A DNA stretch of 64,000 nucleotides from Rhodobium gokarnense (GTDB lineage: Bacteria > Pseudomonadota > Alphaproteobacteria > Rhizobiales > Rhodobiaceae). Below are positions 1 to 11,596 of this stretch, in pieces (within the stretch, counting starts at the first letter, position 1; each line of letters begins with the position of its first letter). The stretch is from NCBI RefSeq assembly GCF_025961475.1, contig NZ_JAOQNS010000003.1, forward strand, positions 320,501 through 384,500, written 5' to 3'. Made by a program: the position numbers and the translations under genes. The notes beneath the pieces were generated by a model. The model saw only the letters and a program-made list of their open reading frames with translations. It made no database searches and was not told the DNA's origin.

Positions 1-2148
<2,148 letters not shown>

Positions 2149-2214
2149 TCATGACGCGGAGGTCGACCAAGGCAAGCGCCCGCGACCAACCGCATCCGAC
2201 ACCCACACACTCGG

Positions 2215-2395
2215 CATCATCACCGGGCCCAGACCCGGTGATCCATGTTGCCTATCCTATAGGTATTGTCGCTTCAATAGGCCAGCAGGCGTTCCCGGTC
2301 TGCTGGGCCGGACCGTGTTGTCAGCCGAGCGAAAAAGCTGCCAACTGATTGTTTTGAAAGGCCTCATGGATTGCCGGGTCAAGCCCGGCAATGAC
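2215..2395. repeat. Inverted pair of REP-like palindromes in the recN-ligA gap
   Basis: The 393 bp gap 2086-2478 has no credible gene. It holds two copies of one palindromic unit in opposite orientation. Copy one (2215-2247) has core ATCACCGGG...CCCGGTGAT. Copy two (2365-2395, inverted) has core TTGCCGGG...CCCGGCAA. Both end in ATCCATG on the outer side of the palindrome. Between them lies a smaller dyad (CCAGCAG...CTGCTGG, about 2281-2305). The arms differ by paired changes (CACCGGG/CCCGGTG against TGCCGGG/CCCGGCA), so the foldback is kept. This resembles paired REP units (BIMEs) common in alphaproteobacteria. Confidence 0.75.
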
Positions 2396-2478
2396 GCGGA
2401 GTGGGGTGCGGGCGCCAGTCAGAACCGCATGCGCTGACCTTGATGCTAGTGCTTATCGTTTGGGGGCCACCCACCCCC

Positions 2479-4143
2479 TCACGGATGGATGAGCAGCTTG
2501 CCGGCCGCCGCCCGCGCCTCGTCGGTGACCGTGCTGCCGGAGAGCATGCGGGCGATCTCCTCCTGGCGCTCGGCCTCGCCCAGCGTGTCGAGCCGCGTCG
2601 CCACCGCCTCCTTGCCGACAGACGCCTTGGAAACCCGCAGATGGGCGTTCGCGCGGGCCGCCACCTGCGGCGCATGGGTAACGGTGACGACCTGCACCCG
2701 TTCGGCAAGGCGGCGCAGCCGGACGCCGATGGCTTCCGCGACGGCGCCGCCGACGCCGGTGTCGATCTCGTCGAAGATCAGCGTCGGCGCCGAGCCCTTG
2801 TCGGCGAGCGAGACCTTGAGCGCCAGCAGGAACCGGGCAAGCTCGCCGCCGGACGCCACCTTGACCATCGGCCCCGGTCGCGTGCCCGGATTGGTCTGCA
2901 CCCAGAACTCGATGGTATCGAACCCGTCAGGGCTTTCCGATCCCTCGTCGGTCTCGATGGAGACGGAAAAATGCGCCCGCTCCAGCTTCAGCGCCGGCAA
3001 CTCTTTGTCCACCGAGGCCTCCAGTGCCTTGGCCGTCTTTTGCCGCTTCGCAGAGAGGTCCTTGGCCGCCTTGACATAGGCTTTGCGGGCATCAGCGAGT
3101 TCGGCCTCCAGCCCTGCCAGCTTTTCCTCGCCGGCATCGAGATCGGCGAGGTCGGCGGCCATCTGTGCCGCGAGCGCCGACAGGTCCTCCACCGGCACCC
3201 GGAATTTTCGTGCAGCCCCGCGCAACGCGAACAACCGCTCTTCGGTCTGCTCAAGCACACGCGGATCGAATTCGGACGCAGCGATCGCGGCCTCCAGCCC
3301 GGCGCGGGCGTCCTCAAGGGAATCGATCGCCCGCCCGAGCGCATCGACGACGCCCTCAAGGACGCCGGGCGCTTCCGGAATCTTGCGCTCAAGCCGCCGC
3401 AGCACGCCGGACAGCTCCGGCACCGGAGAGGCCTGGCCGGAAATCGTCTCGTAGGCGTCGTTGATGTCGCCGGCGATCTTTTCCGCCTGCATCATCGCCT
3501 GGCGCCGCTCGGCAAGCTCGGTCTCTTCGCCCGACTGCGGCGCAAGCTGCGTGAGTTCCTCGACGCTGGTCCGCAAAAAGTCCGCCTCCCGACGCGCCTC
3601 CTCGATCCGTGTCTGGTGCTTCTTGAGGGCACTCGCCGCGACGCGCACCGCCTCGTGGATCGCCGCCACCCTGGCGGCGTCGGCTTCAAGCCCGCCGAAG
3701 GCGTCGAGCAGGCTGCGATGGGCGCTGGCATCGACAAGCGCCCGGTCGTCGTGCTGGCCGTGGATTTCGACGAGGCTCGCGCCGATCCGCCGCATCATGG
3801 CGACGCCCACCGGCTGGTCGTTGACGAAGGCGCGCGAGCGCCCGTCCGCGTTCTGCACCCGGCGCAGGATCAGATCGCCGTCGGCCTCGATCTCGTTCTC
3901 GGCAAGGAGTGCCCGCGCCGGATGGTCCATCGGCGGATCGAACACGGCCGTCACCTGGCCCTGGGAGGTGCCGTTGCGCACCAGCCCGGCGTCGCCGCGC
4001 CCGCCGAGCGCCAGCGCCAACGCGTCGAGAAGGATGGATTTGCCGGCGCCGGTCTCGCCGGTCAGCGCGGTCAGGCCGTCGGAAAACGCAATATCCAGCT
4101 TGTCGATGAGGACGATGTCGCGGATGGCGAGGGCGGCGAGCAT
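2479..4143 (-). CDS. recN: DNA repair protein RecN
   Basis: SMC-like ATPase that acts in recombinational repair of double-strand breaks. The 554-residue protein matches the family length. It opens with MLAALAIRDIVLIDKLDI, and the Walker A motif GETGAGKS is at residues 29-36. A long Ala/Glu/Leu-rich coiled-coil middle section follows. The C-terminal half has the ABC signature region (KVASGGELARFLLALK) and the Walker B segment TLIFDEIDTG. The start is ATG at 4143. It lies between bamD and ligA on the minus strand, a common alphaproteobacterial order, with about 100 bp separating it from the bamD stop. Confidence 0.97.
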   Translation of the reverse strand: MLAALAIRDIVLIDKLDIAFSDGLTALTGETGAGKSILLDALALALGGRGDAGLVRNGTSQGQVTAVFDPPMDHPARALLAENEIEADGDLILRRVQNADGRSRAFVNDQPVGVAMMRRIGASLVEIHGQHDDRALVDASAHRSLLDAFGGLEADAARVAAIHEAVRVAASALKKHQTRIEEARREADFLRTSVEELTQLAPQSGEETELAERRQAMMQAEKIAGDINDAYETISGQASPVPELSGVLRRLERKIPEAPGVLEGVVDALGRAIDSLEDARAGLEAAIAASEFDPRVLEQTEERLFALRGAARKFRVPVEDLSALAAQMAADLADLDAGEEKLAGLEAELADARKAYVKAAKDLSAKRQKTAKALEASVDKELPALKLERAHFSVSIETDEGSESPDGFDTIEFWVQTNPGTRPGPMVKVASGGELARFLLALKVSLADKGSAPTLIFDEIDTGVGGAVAEAIGVRLRRLAERVQVVTVTHAPQVAARANAHLRVSKASVGKEAVATRLDTLGEAERQEEIARMLSGSTVTDEARAAAGKLLIHP

Positions 4144-4241
4144 GGCGGTCGGTCAGACGATCGATGCGATGGCGATAAGCGCGGCTGAAGCGGGACGGCC
4201 GCGCGAGACCGCGCGGCGCGCCGGCCGGCCGTTCCGCCGGC

Positions 4242-5129
4242 TCAGATCAGACCGGTACCGGAAAACGCCTTGCTGATCCAGCTTGCCTTATCCTCGTCCG
4301 GCTTGTAGCCGCCTTCCCTGAGCAGGGTGTAGGCGTCCTTGTACCATTCGCTGTCCGGGAAATTATGCCCAAGGACAGCCGCGGCCGTCTGCGCCTCGCT
4401 GACAACGCCGAGCGAATAATAGGATTCGGTCAGCCGGGCCAGCGCTTCCTCGATGTGCCGGGTCGTCTGGTACTTGGTGACGACGACGCGGAACCGGTTG
4501 ATGGCAGCGATGTAGTTGCGGCGCGCCAGGTAGTAGCGGCCGACCTCCATCTCCTTGCCGGCGAGCTGGTCCCGCGTGATGTTGATCTTGCGGTTGGCGT
4601 CGTCGGCATATTCGGATTCGGGAAACCGGGTGACGACCTCCTGCATGGCGGCGAGCGCCTTCTCGGTCATCTTCTGATCGCGGGTGACGTCCGGGATCTG
4701 CTTGAAGTAGGACTGGCCGATGATGTAGAGCGCATAGGCCGTGTCCGGATCGGTCGGGTGCAGCGTCGCATAGCGCCGCGCGGCGATGATCGCGTCGTCG
4801 AACTTGCCGCTGGTGTAGTTCGTATAGGCCGCCATGATCAGCGCTTTTTGCGAATAGCGCGAATAGGGGTGTTCCTTCTCGACCTTGTCGAACTGCTGGG
4901 CGGCCTTGCTGTATTTGCCCGAATTCGTCAGCGCCAGGCCCTGATTGTAGAGCTGGTCGGCCGGCGTGCCGTCGAATTCTTCTTCCTTGGTCGAGCAGGC
5001 GCCGGCGATCAGCGCAGCGGCAATCAGCGCGGTCGCAGTACGCGCGGCCCGGCGCACGCCAGCCCGATCAGCCGAAATGCCCCGCTCTGCCGAAATGCTT
5101 CGGTGACGCGGATGTCTCATGGTCTCCAT
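4242..5129 (-). CDS. bamD: Outer membrane assembly lipoprotein BamD
   Basis: Lipoprotein component of the BAM complex that inserts beta-barrel proteins into the outer membrane. 295 residues from ATG 5129; a second ATG at 5120 is also possible. The basic N-terminus is followed by a hydrophobic stretch and lipobox IAGAC, so Cys45 would be lipidated. The mature part is built of TPR-like helices (DQLYNQGLALTNSGKYSKAAQQF, then further repeats to about residue 270) typical of BamD/ComL. The region before the lipobox is unusually long (about 30 residues), so the true start may lie further in at a non-ATG codon. It follows lpxC, with 176 bp between the lpxC stop and this start. Confidence 0.93.
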   Translation of the reverse strand: METMRHPRHRSISAERGISADRAGVRRAARTATALIAAALIAGACSTKEEEFDGTPADQLYNQGLALTNSGKYSKAAQQFDKVEKEHPYSRYSQKALIMAAYTNYTSGKFDDAIIAARRYATLHPTDPDTAYALYIIGQSYFKQIPDVTRDQKMTEKALAAMQEVVTRFPESEYADDANRKINITRDQLAGKEMEVGRYYLARRNYIAAINRFRVVVTKYQTTRHIEEALARLTESYYSLGVVSEAQTAAAVLGHNFPDSEWYKDAYTLLREGGYKPDEDKASWISKAFSGTGLI

Positions 5130-5305
5130 GCGAGCGTCGGTCCCTTCAGATGGCGCGGCGATACGCAACGTGCCGGAATTCGGTTCTTTCAAACCCGCCC
5201 ATCCGGGCCTTTTACCCCAAATGGTGGCGCGATGCCACGTTCTGTGTCGTGGCATTGGAGCATTTTTGTGACCGAGGGAAGATGCGCGCGCGGCAGCGAG
5301 CCGGT

Positions 5306-6271
5306 TCAGGAAACGTCGGGCCCGAGCAGGGGCGCATTGACGAAGGTGGCGACATCGGCATGACCGGCAACGCCGCGCGAGGGCTTCTCCACGACCCGCC
5401 AGGCCGAGGCATCCTCGATCAGCGCCTTCAGCGCCAGGTAGTTGAGCTTGTGGCCGCCCTTGTAGGAGCGGTAGAGGCCGAGGATCGGCATGCCGGCAAG
5501 GGCGAGGTCGCCGACCGCGTCGAGCGCCTTGTGGCGGACGAACTCGTCCGGCCAGCGCACGCCCTCCGGATTGAGGATGCGGTCGTCGGCGATGGCGACG
5601 GAATTCTCCAGCGACGAGCCGAGGGCGTAGCCCATGGACCACAGCTTCTCCACGTCGCGCAGATAGCCGAAGGTGCGGGCGCGGGAAAGCTGGTCGCGGA
5701 ACACCTCCGGGGTCAGCTCGGCGTCGAAACGCTGGCGGCCGATCAGCGGCGTGTCGAAATCGATGGTGATGTCGAAGCGGCAGCCGTCATGGGGCAGGAA
5801 CTCGCCGAAGCAGTCGCCGCGGTCGACGCGGACCGGCTTCAGGACCTGCAGATAGCGCCGGGCGGTGGACGAGGCGACGAGGCCGACCTGCTCGATGGCG
5901 TCGACGAAGCGCCCCGAGCTGCCGTCCATGACCGGGACTTCCGGGCCGTCGATCTCCACCACGACGTTGTCGACGCCGAGGCCGCGGAAGGTCGCCATCA
6001 GATGTTCGATGGTCGCCACACTGGCGCCGCACGGAGAGGCGATCACCGTGCACAGCTCCGTCGCGGCGACGGACTGCCAGGTTGCCTCAATCTCGACTTC
6101 GGCGCCGGATTTGGGGTGGCTCAATTGAAAAACGATCCCGGAATCGGGATCGGCAGGGGTCAGGGTGATGGAAACGGGCTGGCCGCAATGTACGCCAATA
6201 TCGGAAAGGGTTACCGCCTCGGCGAGGGTCGTCTGGAGCTCTCCTTTATGCCGATTGTTGTACCGCTTCAT
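5306..6271 (-). CDS. lpxC: UDP-3-O-acyl-N-acetylglucosamine deacetylase LpxC
   Basis: Zinc deacetylase carrying out the committed step of lipid A synthesis in the cytoplasm. 321 residues, full length. The zinc and catalytic motif TIEHLMA is at residues 87-93 (Glu89, His90). The second zinc motif HKALDAVGD and the catalytic-His segment GGHKLNYLALKAL are in the C-terminal third. ATG 6271 is preceded by AAGGGG at good spacing. It lies downstream of ftsZ but is separated by 376 bp containing a strong hairpin and a candidate promoter, so it is probably transcribed independently of the dcw operon, with bamD next in line. Confidence 0.97.
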   Translation of the reverse strand: MKRYNNRHKGELQTTLAEAVTLSDIGVHCGQPVSITLTPADPDSGIVFQLSHPKSGAEVEIEATWQSVAATELCTVIASPCGASVATIEHLMATFRGLGVDNVVVEIDGPEVPVMDGSSGRFVDAIEQVGLVASSTARRYLQVLKPVRVDRGDCFGEFLPHDGCRFDITIDFDTPLIGRQRFDAELTPEVFRDQLSRARTFGYLRDVEKLWSMGYALGSSLENSVAIADDRILNPEGVRWPDEFVRHKALDAVGDLALAGMPILGLYRSYKGGHKLNYLALKALIEDASAWRVVEKPSRGVAGHADVATFVNAPLLGPDVS

Positions 6272-6449
6272 AAAGTGCCCCTTCGTTGAAACTCCGGTCC
6301 GAAGCCGCCGGCCGTGCCGGGTCGGTCCGTTCCGTCCCTTGAGGGGTCCTGCGCAAATGTCGAAAGTGTTTCGAACCGGCGCCTGGAGGTGGCGGGTGCA
6401 CAGATCCCCATCCGATGCGACCTGTAGTCGACCGGACCGATCGTCACTT

Positions 6450-6517
6450 TATAGGCCGGGGGGTGGGGAACAAAATCAAGCTTTTTTACGTTTTGTTACG
6501 ACTGATACACTCGTAAC
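6450..6517 (-). promoter_or_regulatory. Candidate lpxC promoter with an upstream dyad
   Basis: On the minus strand TTGATT (6479-6474) and CCTATA (6455-6450) are separated by 18 bp and point toward lpxC, giving a sigma70-like arrangement. Just upstream is a perfect 7 bp dyad, GTTACGA (6495-6501) and TCGTAAC (6511-6517), with a 9 nt spacer. The region is much more AT-rich than its surroundings. The -35/-10 assignment is inference; the dyad is seen directly. Confidence 0.4.
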
Positions 6518-6582
6518 TTATTGAATCCATTGACTATCATGGAACCGCAAAACGGTCCTTTGCCTATTTCAAAACCAGGATC

Positions 6583-6620
6583 AAAAAACGGGCGCCGATT
6601 GTGCCGGCGCCCGTTTTTTT
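6583..6620 (-). terminator. Rho-independent terminator after ftsZ
   Basis: An A-tract, then ACGGGCGCCG, a 6 nt loop, CGGCGCCCGT and a run of seven T. On the minus strand the GC-rich stem is followed by TTTTTT, so it would end the dcw transcript 28 bp past the ftsZ stop. The flanking A and T tracts make it potentially bidirectional. Confidence 0.85.
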
Positions 6621-6647
6621 GTCTTCGTCAGGTCCCGCTTGAGGCCG

Positions 6648-8414
6648 TCAGTTGGCCTGGCGGCGCAGGAACGCCGGAATCTCCAGCTGGTCGTCCTCGA
6701 GCGGCGAAGCCTGGGGCGGCATCGTCCGGCCGTGCGGGTCCAGTTCGGCCTGGCGCGGGCGTTCGGCCTGCGGGCGCGGCGCCTGCGGCTTGGCGAATTC
6801 CGAGGTCGGCTTGCGCGAGGCTGCCGGCTTCGGGGCTTCGGCCCGCGGCGCTTCGGTGCGCACAGGCTCCGGCCGGACCGGCTCCTTGCGGGCGGGCGAG
6901 GCCGCGGCCTGCGGCGGCAAGCCGTGCTCCTCGTCCTCGTCTTCCCGGTGGACGAGGCCGCTGGCCAGCCGCCGAAGCAGGCTGATCGGGCGGCGCTCCT
7001 CGTCGTGGTCCTCGCCGCCGCGCAGCTCCTGCTGGGCGATCTGCGGGAACTCCTCGACCCGCGGCATGCGCGGCGCGCGCACCGGAATTTCCGCTGCCGG
7101 CGGGATGTAGGGCCCATCGACCTGGTCTGCCGCCGATTCCACAGCGGGGGCCTCGTCGAGTGCCGGGGCCGCATCGTCTTCCATCACCGGTTCGGGCCGA
7201 TAGGGCTCGATGGTGACCTCCGGGTCGGCGCTCGTCGGGGCAGCACGCGGCGGCTCGGCCGGACGCGGCGCCTTGGCCGCCTGCGGGCGCGGCGTTGCCG
7301 GCACCGTGCGCGGCGTCGTCTCGGCCGCGATCGGCGCGATGTCCGCAGCGATCTCCGGCCGCTCGGCGCCCTTGCCGGAGGCGTTCTTCAGCCGCGCGGC
7401 CAGCTCCGCCATACGGGTCTCGGCCGGGCTCGCCTCTTCCATCTCGACCCGGTCGATGCCGGTGGCGACGACGGAGACGCGGATGATGCCCTCCAGGGAA
7501 TCGTCGAAGGTGGCGCCGAGGATGATGTTGGCCTCGGTGTCCACTTCTTCGCGGATGCGGGTGGCCGCCTCGTCGACCTCGAACAGCGTCAGGTCCTTGC
7601 CGCCGGTGATCGAGATCAGAAGGCCGCGGGCGCCCTTCATGGAGGTCTCGTCGAGCAGCGGATTGGCGATCGCGGCTTCCGCCGCCTGCAGGGCGCGCTT
7701 CTCGCCGGAGGCCTCGCCGGTGCCCATCATCGCCTTGCCCATGGCCCGCATGATCGAGCGCACGTCGGCGAAGTCGAGATTGATGAGGCCTTCCTTGACC
7801 ATCAGGTCGGTGATGCAGGCAACACCCGAATAGAGCACCTGGTCGGCCATCGCGAAGGCGTCCGCGAAGGTCGTCTTCTCGTTGGCGATCCGGAACAGGT
7901 TCTGGTTCGGAATGACGATCAGGGTGTCGACGCTGGCCTGCAGCTCCTCGATGCCGGCCTCAGCCGTGCGCTGGCGGCGCTGGCCCTCGAAATGGAACGG
8001 CTTGGTGACGACGCCGACGGTCAGGATGCCGAGCTCGCGGGCCGCCCGGGCGATCACCGGCGCCGCACCGGTGCCGGTGCCGCCGCCCATGCCGCCGGTG
8101 ACGAACACCATGTGCGCACCTTCCAGGTGATCCTTGATCTCGTCGATCACCTCTTCGGCCGCGGCACAGCCGACTTCCGGCTGCGAGCCGGCGCCGAGAC
8201 CCTCGGTCACCGCCACGCCCATCTGGATGATCCGCTCCGCCTTCGACAGCGACAGCGCCTGGGCGTCGGTATTGGCGACGACGAAGTCGCAGCCGTCCAG
8301 CCCGGCCTGGATCATGTTGTTGACCGCATTGCCACCGGCGCCACCGACACCGAACACGGTAATCCTGGGCTTCAGCTCGGTAATGTCCGGCATCTTCAGA
8401 TTGATACTTGTCAT
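6648..8414 (-). CDS. ftsZ: Cell division protein FtsZ
   Basis: Tubulin-like GTPase forming the Z ring at midcell. The start is ATG 8414 ([14 protein letters not shown]), with GAGGG just upstream; a longer in-frame reading upstream lacks a good ribosome site. 588 residues. The G-box [12 protein letters not shown] is at about 107-118 and the N-terminal glycine-rich loop [13 protein letters not shown] is at 21-33. The polymerisation domain ends near residue 320. About 240 residues of Pro/Ala/Arg/Glu-rich linker follow, then the conserved C-terminal peptide [10 protein letters not shown] that binds FtsA and other partners. The linker is far longer than in E. coli but usual for Rhizobiales. Last gene of the dcw transcript before a strong terminator. 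Confidence 0.98.
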   Translation of the reverse strand: MTSINLKMPDITELKPRITVFGVGGAGGNAVNNMIQAGLDGCDFVVANTDAQALSLSKAERIIQMGVAVTEGLGAGSQPEVGCAAAEEVIDEIKDHLEGAHMVFVTGGMGGGTGTGAAPVIARAARELGILTVGVVTKPFHFEGQRRQRTAEAGIEELQASVDTLIVIPNQNLFRIANEKTTFADAFAMADQVLYSGVACITDLMVKEGLINLDFADVRSIMRAMGKAMMGTGEASGEKRALQAAEAAIANPLLDETSMKGARGLLISITGGKDLTLFEVDEAATRIREEVDTEANIILGATFDDSLEGIIRVSVVATGIDRVEMEEASPAETRMAELAARLKNASGKGAERPEIAADIAPIAAETTPRTVPATPRPQAAKAPRPAEPPRAAPTSADPEVTIEPYRPEPVMEDDAAPALDEAPAVESAADQVDGPYIPPAAEIPVRAPRMPRVEEFPQIAQQELRGGEDHDEERRPISLLRRLASGLVHREDEDEEHGLPPQAAASPARKEPVRPEPVRTEAPRAEAPKPAASRKPTSEFAKPQAPRPQAERPRQAELDPHGRTMPPQASPLEDDQLEIPAFLRRQAN

Positions 8415-8505
8415 GGCACCCTCGTGTGCTTCATTGGCAGCCGCGTCTTCGCGGCGTTCCGTTCCGTCTTCTTCAACCGTCACCGTTTTGACCCTTCCGC
8501 GGCTG

Positions 8506-9831
8506 TCAGAAGCTTTCCCTGATCCAGTTCCCGAACCGGGAGAAATAGCCTCCAGTTCCTGTCATTTTCTGGCGGGCGGAACGCACTTCGAACTGTTCGA
8601 TTTGCGCAACTTGCGGATAGATCAGCAATCCGACCGCCGACGCGAAGGACGCACCCCTGGCCGCCTCCGGCAGGCCGGCCACACCCAGAGGCCGCCCGAG
8701 CCGGACATTGCGCCCGAGAATCCGTCGCGCCACTTCCGGCAGGCCGGTAAGCTGGCTCGATCCGCCCGTCAGGACGACGCGTTTGCCGATACGCCCGGCA
8801 AAACCCGATTGGTTGAGGCGATCCCGCACCATTTCCAGGATCTCCTCGATCCGCGGGCCGATGATCTGGGACAAAAGGGCTCGCGGAACCTGGGTCGCGG
8901 CATCGCCGTCATCCTCGCCGACCGGCGGAATCGTGAGCACCCGTCGCTCGTCCGCGGCCGTGCCGATGGCGCTGCCGTGCAAGGTCTTCAGTCGTTCGGC
9001 GTCCTGCAGCCTGGTCGACAGGCCGCGCGCCAGATCCGTTGTGATGTGGTGGCCGCCGAGCGGCACGGCGTCGACATGGACCACCTGGCCGCCGGCGAAG
9101 ACCGCGATCGAGGTCGTGCCGCCGCCGATGTCGACGGCCGCAACGCCGAGTTCAGCCTCGTCTTCCGCCAGCGTCGACAGGCCACTCGCATAGGGTGTCG
9201 CCACCATGGTCTCGACGTCGAGATGGCTGCGGTTGACGGTCAGTTCCAGATTGCGCACCGGCGCGGCGTCGGCGGTCACGACATGCATGTCGACGCCGAG
9301 GCGCTTGCCGATCATGCCGCAGGGATCGTCGATGCCGCGATTGCCGTCGAGCGCGTAGCCGATCGGCAGCGAATGGACGACGATGCGCCCGTCATGGGCG
9401 GTGTGCAGGCTGCCGGCTTCCAGCACTCGCTGGATGTCGCTGCGCCGAACTTCCTCGCCGTCGATGAGGACGTTGGCGGAGAAGGCTTCGGAACCGAGCC
9501 GGCCGCAGGAGACGTTGACGATCAGCGATTCGATGGTCACCCCGGCCATCCGCTCGGCCGAATCGACGACCATGCGGATCGCCTGTTCGGCGGCATCGAG
9601 ATCGACGACGACGCCGGACTTGACGCCGCGCGAGCGCTGGTGGCCGAAGCCGATCACCTCGATGGTGTGGGTGCGCCCGGGAAGAAGCTTGTCGGCCTCG
9701 CGCGGCTTCAGCTTGGCGACCAGGCAGCAGATCTTGGTCGAGCCGACGTCGAGCACCGACACGATCGACGGCCGCCGTGTCGTCAGCGGCCGCATCCGGG
9801 GCACGCGGGTGTCCGAAACGGCGCCGCTCAT
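8506..9831 (-). CDS. ftsA: Cell division protein FtsA
   Basis: Actin-like ATPase that tethers FtsZ to the membrane and recruits the divisome. 441 residues. The phosphate-1 motif is [12 protein letters not shown] (about 26-37) and the phosphate-2 region is [16 protein letters not shown]. The adenosine-side motif is [13 protein letters not shown]. The protein ends in an amphipathic helix, [11 protein letters not shown], the expected membrane-targeting sequence. ATG 9831 overlaps the ftsQ stop by 4 bp (ATGA), so translation is probably coupled. 91 bp separate it from ftsZ, enough for an ftsZ-specific promoter, though I cannot assign one with confidence. Confidence 0.97.
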   Translation of the reverse strand: MSGAVSDTRVPRMRPLTTRRPSIVSVLDVGSTKICCLVAKLKPREADKLLPGRTHTIEVIGFGHQRSRGVKSGVVVDLDAAEQAIRMVVDSAERMAGVTIESLIVNVSCGRLGSEAFSANVLIDGEEVRRSDIQRVLEAGSLHTAHDGRIVVHSLPIGYALDGNRGIDDPCGMIGKRLGVDMHVVTADAAPVRNLELTVNRSHLDVETMVATPYASGLSTLAEDEAELGVAAVDIGGGTTSIAVFAGGQVVHVDAVPLGGHHITTDLARGLSTRLQDAERLKTLHGSAIGTAADERRVLTIPPVGEDDGDAATQVPRALLSQIIGPRIEEILEMVRDRLNQSGFAGRIGKRVVLTGGSSQLTGLPEVARRILGRNVRLGRPLGVAGLPEAARGASFASAVGLLIYPQVAQIEQFEVRSARQKMTGTGGYFSRFGNWIRESF

Positions 9832-10697
9832 GTTTCCGCCCCGGCGGTCAGGCCGCTCTTCTTGATGAATTCGCGGCGCGCTTCCGCAGCGCCCTCGGAG
9901 AGCCGGACGACGATGCGGTCGTCGAGCCGGAGGTCGACGGCGGTGATGTCGCGCGACAGGAGCCCGTGCTCATTGTCGAGTGCGACCAGTTCCTTCAGCG
10001 CGGCATTGGCGCCCTTTTCCGGCAGCCGGATTTCGATGCCGTTGTCGAGCACCAGGTTCCAGCGCCGTTCGGCGACCAGCACGCCGGCGTTGACCCGCGG
10101 CTTCAGGGTCGGGAACCGGTTGAGAAGTTCGACATAGTCGGCGGCGCGCTTCTGGCCGCCATGGCCGACGATCATCGGCAGGCCGGCATAGCGCGGGCGG
10201 ATGGTATCGGCGATCACCCTGCCGTCGCGGTCGATGACGGAAAGCACCTGGCCGCGCTGCCACAGCGCGAAGGGCTCCCGTTCCTTGACGGTGACCTGCA
10301 GGGTCGCCGGGTAGAGCTTGCGAATTGAAATCTGTTCGACCCACGGAATGTCCGAAACGCGGGAGTAGGCCGAGGCGATGTCGTAGGTGAACAGCGAGTT
10401 CTTTTCCGGGATCGCCAGCGCGGAGAGAATCTGGCGCTCCTCGATCTCCTTCTGGCCGGAGATGCGCACTTCCTTGATCGAGAAGCCGGCGGTCTCGGAG
10501 ACGGCGTCGGTCACCTCCGCGGCATGGCCGCCAAGCACGATGCCGTACCAGCCCCAGCCGGCGAGGAAGGCAAGGGCGGCAAAGGTCCCGGCACGGGCCG
10601 GCAGCCACGCCGGACGGATGTCCGGCCGTGCCGTCCTTCTGGTCTTTCTCGCGCGATCACGGATCATCGCCCGCAACTTGCATCCTCCACCATCCAT
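9828..10697 (-). CDS. ftsQ: Cell division protein FtsQ
   Basis: Bitopic membrane protein of the divisome, linking early and late components in the periplasm. 289 residues from ATG 10697. Basic cytoplasmic N-terminus, one membrane segment (about residues 35-57), then the POTRA domain ([20 protein letters not shown], about 80-150) and the FtsQ/DivIB beta domain. The start is ambiguous. The 10697 ATG has poor upstream pairing. A TTG at 10676 has GGAGG 7 nt upstream and would give 282 residues. An ATG at 10667 overlaps the ddl stop as ATGA. The gene overlaps ftsA by 4 bp at its 3' end. Confidence 0.94.
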   Translation of the reverse strand: MDGGGCKLRAMIRDRARKTRRTARPDIRPAWLPARAGTFAALAFLAGWGWYGIVLGGHAAEVTDAVSETAGFSIKEVRISGQKEIEERQILSALAIPEKNSLFTYDIASAYSRVSDIPWVEQISIRKLYPATLQVTVKEREPFALWQRGQVLSVIDRDGRVIADTIRPRYAGLPMIVGHGGQKRAADYVELLNRFPTLKPRVNAGVLVAERRWNLVLDNGIEIRLPEKGANAALKELVALDNEHGLLSRDITAVDLRLDDRIVVRLSEGAAEARREFIKKSGLTAGAET

Positions 10698-11593
10698 GCC
10701 ACCAGCTCTTCGAAGGAGTGACCGGCATGGGCCGCCATCTCGGGCACAAGCGACGTCGCCGTCATTCCCGGCTGGGTGTTAACTTCAAGGCAAATCAGTT
10801 CCCCTGTGCCATGAAGCCGGTCGTCATAGCGGAAATCCGCCCGTGACACGCCGCGACAGCCGAGCGCTTGATGCGCCTTAAGGGAAAGATTCTGTATAGA
10901 TTGGTAAATATTCGGTGAAATTTCTGCGGGCAGGATGTGTTTTGATCCGCCGGGGCGATATTTCGCGTCGTAGTCGTAGAAGTCCAGACCCACCGGTACG
11001 ATGTCGATCACGCCGAGGGCGACATCACCCATTACCGCACAAGTAAGTTCCCGTCCCGGAATGTACCGTTCCACCATGACCATGTCGCCATAGGGCCAGT
11101 CGTCCCGGTAGAGTTCCTGGGGCGGATGCGCGGCCCCTTCGCCGACGATGAGGACGCCGTAGGACGAGCCCTCGGTGACCGGCTTGACGACGTAGGGCGT
11201 CTTCATCGGATGGCCCTTGGCGGCCTCCAGCCGGTGCATGACCTTGTGTTCGGCCAGCGGCACGCCGGCGGCCTTCAAGATGTGCTTGGCCTTTTCCTTG
11301 TTCATGGCGAGCGCCGAGGCAAGCACGCCGGAATGGGTATAGGGGATGGCGAGATATTCCAGGATGCCCTGGATGCAGCCGTCCTCGCCGAACGGGCCGT
11401 GCAGGGCGTTGAAGGCGACATCCGGCTTCAGATCGGCGAGCACCGCGGAAATGTTGCGGTCGACATCGATTCGCGTCACCCGGTAGCCGGCGCGCTCCAG
11501 CGCTTCGGCGCAGCCGGCGCCGGTGTTGAGGCTGACGTCCCGTTCGGACGCCCAGCCGCCCATCAGGACGGCGATGTGTTTCTGGTTGGCCAT
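10664..11593 (-). CDS. ddl: D-alanine--D-alanine ligase
   Basis: Cytoplasmic ATP-grasp enzyme that makes D-Ala-D-Ala for peptidoglycan stems. 309 residues, family length. The N-terminal substrate motif is [17 protein letters not shown] and the Ser loop is [13 protein letters not shown]. The ATP-grasp domain contains [14 protein letters not shown] and ends with [21 protein letters not shown] 11593 is preceded by GGGAG at 7 nt. It lies between murB (3 bp gap) and ftsQ (overlap), fully consistent with the dcw order. The GMTATSLVP metal-binding tail is the normal DdlB form. Confidence 0.97.
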   Translation of the reverse strand: MANQKHIAVLMGGWASERDVSLNTGAGCAEALERAGYRVTRIDVDRNISAVLADLKPDVAFNALHGPFGEDGCIQGILEYLAIPYTHSGVLASALAMNKEKAKHILKAAGVPLAEHKVMHRLEAAKGHPMKTPYVVKPVTEGSSYGVLIVGEGAAHPPQELYRDDWPYGDMVMVERYIPGRELTCAVMGDVALGVIDIVPVGLDFYDYDAKYRPGGSKHILPAEISPNIYQSIQNLSLKAHQALGCRGVSRADFRYDDRLHGTGELICLEVNTQPGMTATSLVPEMAAHAGHSFEELVAWMVEDASCGR

Positions 11594-11596
11594 CGA

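Noticed and set aside
2401-4188. 595-codon plus-strand open frame opposite recN
   Set aside because: Arg/Gly/His-rich shadow of recN produced by high third-position GC; recN on the minus strand has all family motifs.
4242-5642. 466-codon reading of bamD with a long N-terminal part
   Set aside because: The extra part overlaps lpxC in another frame; the lipobox requires a start close to 5129.
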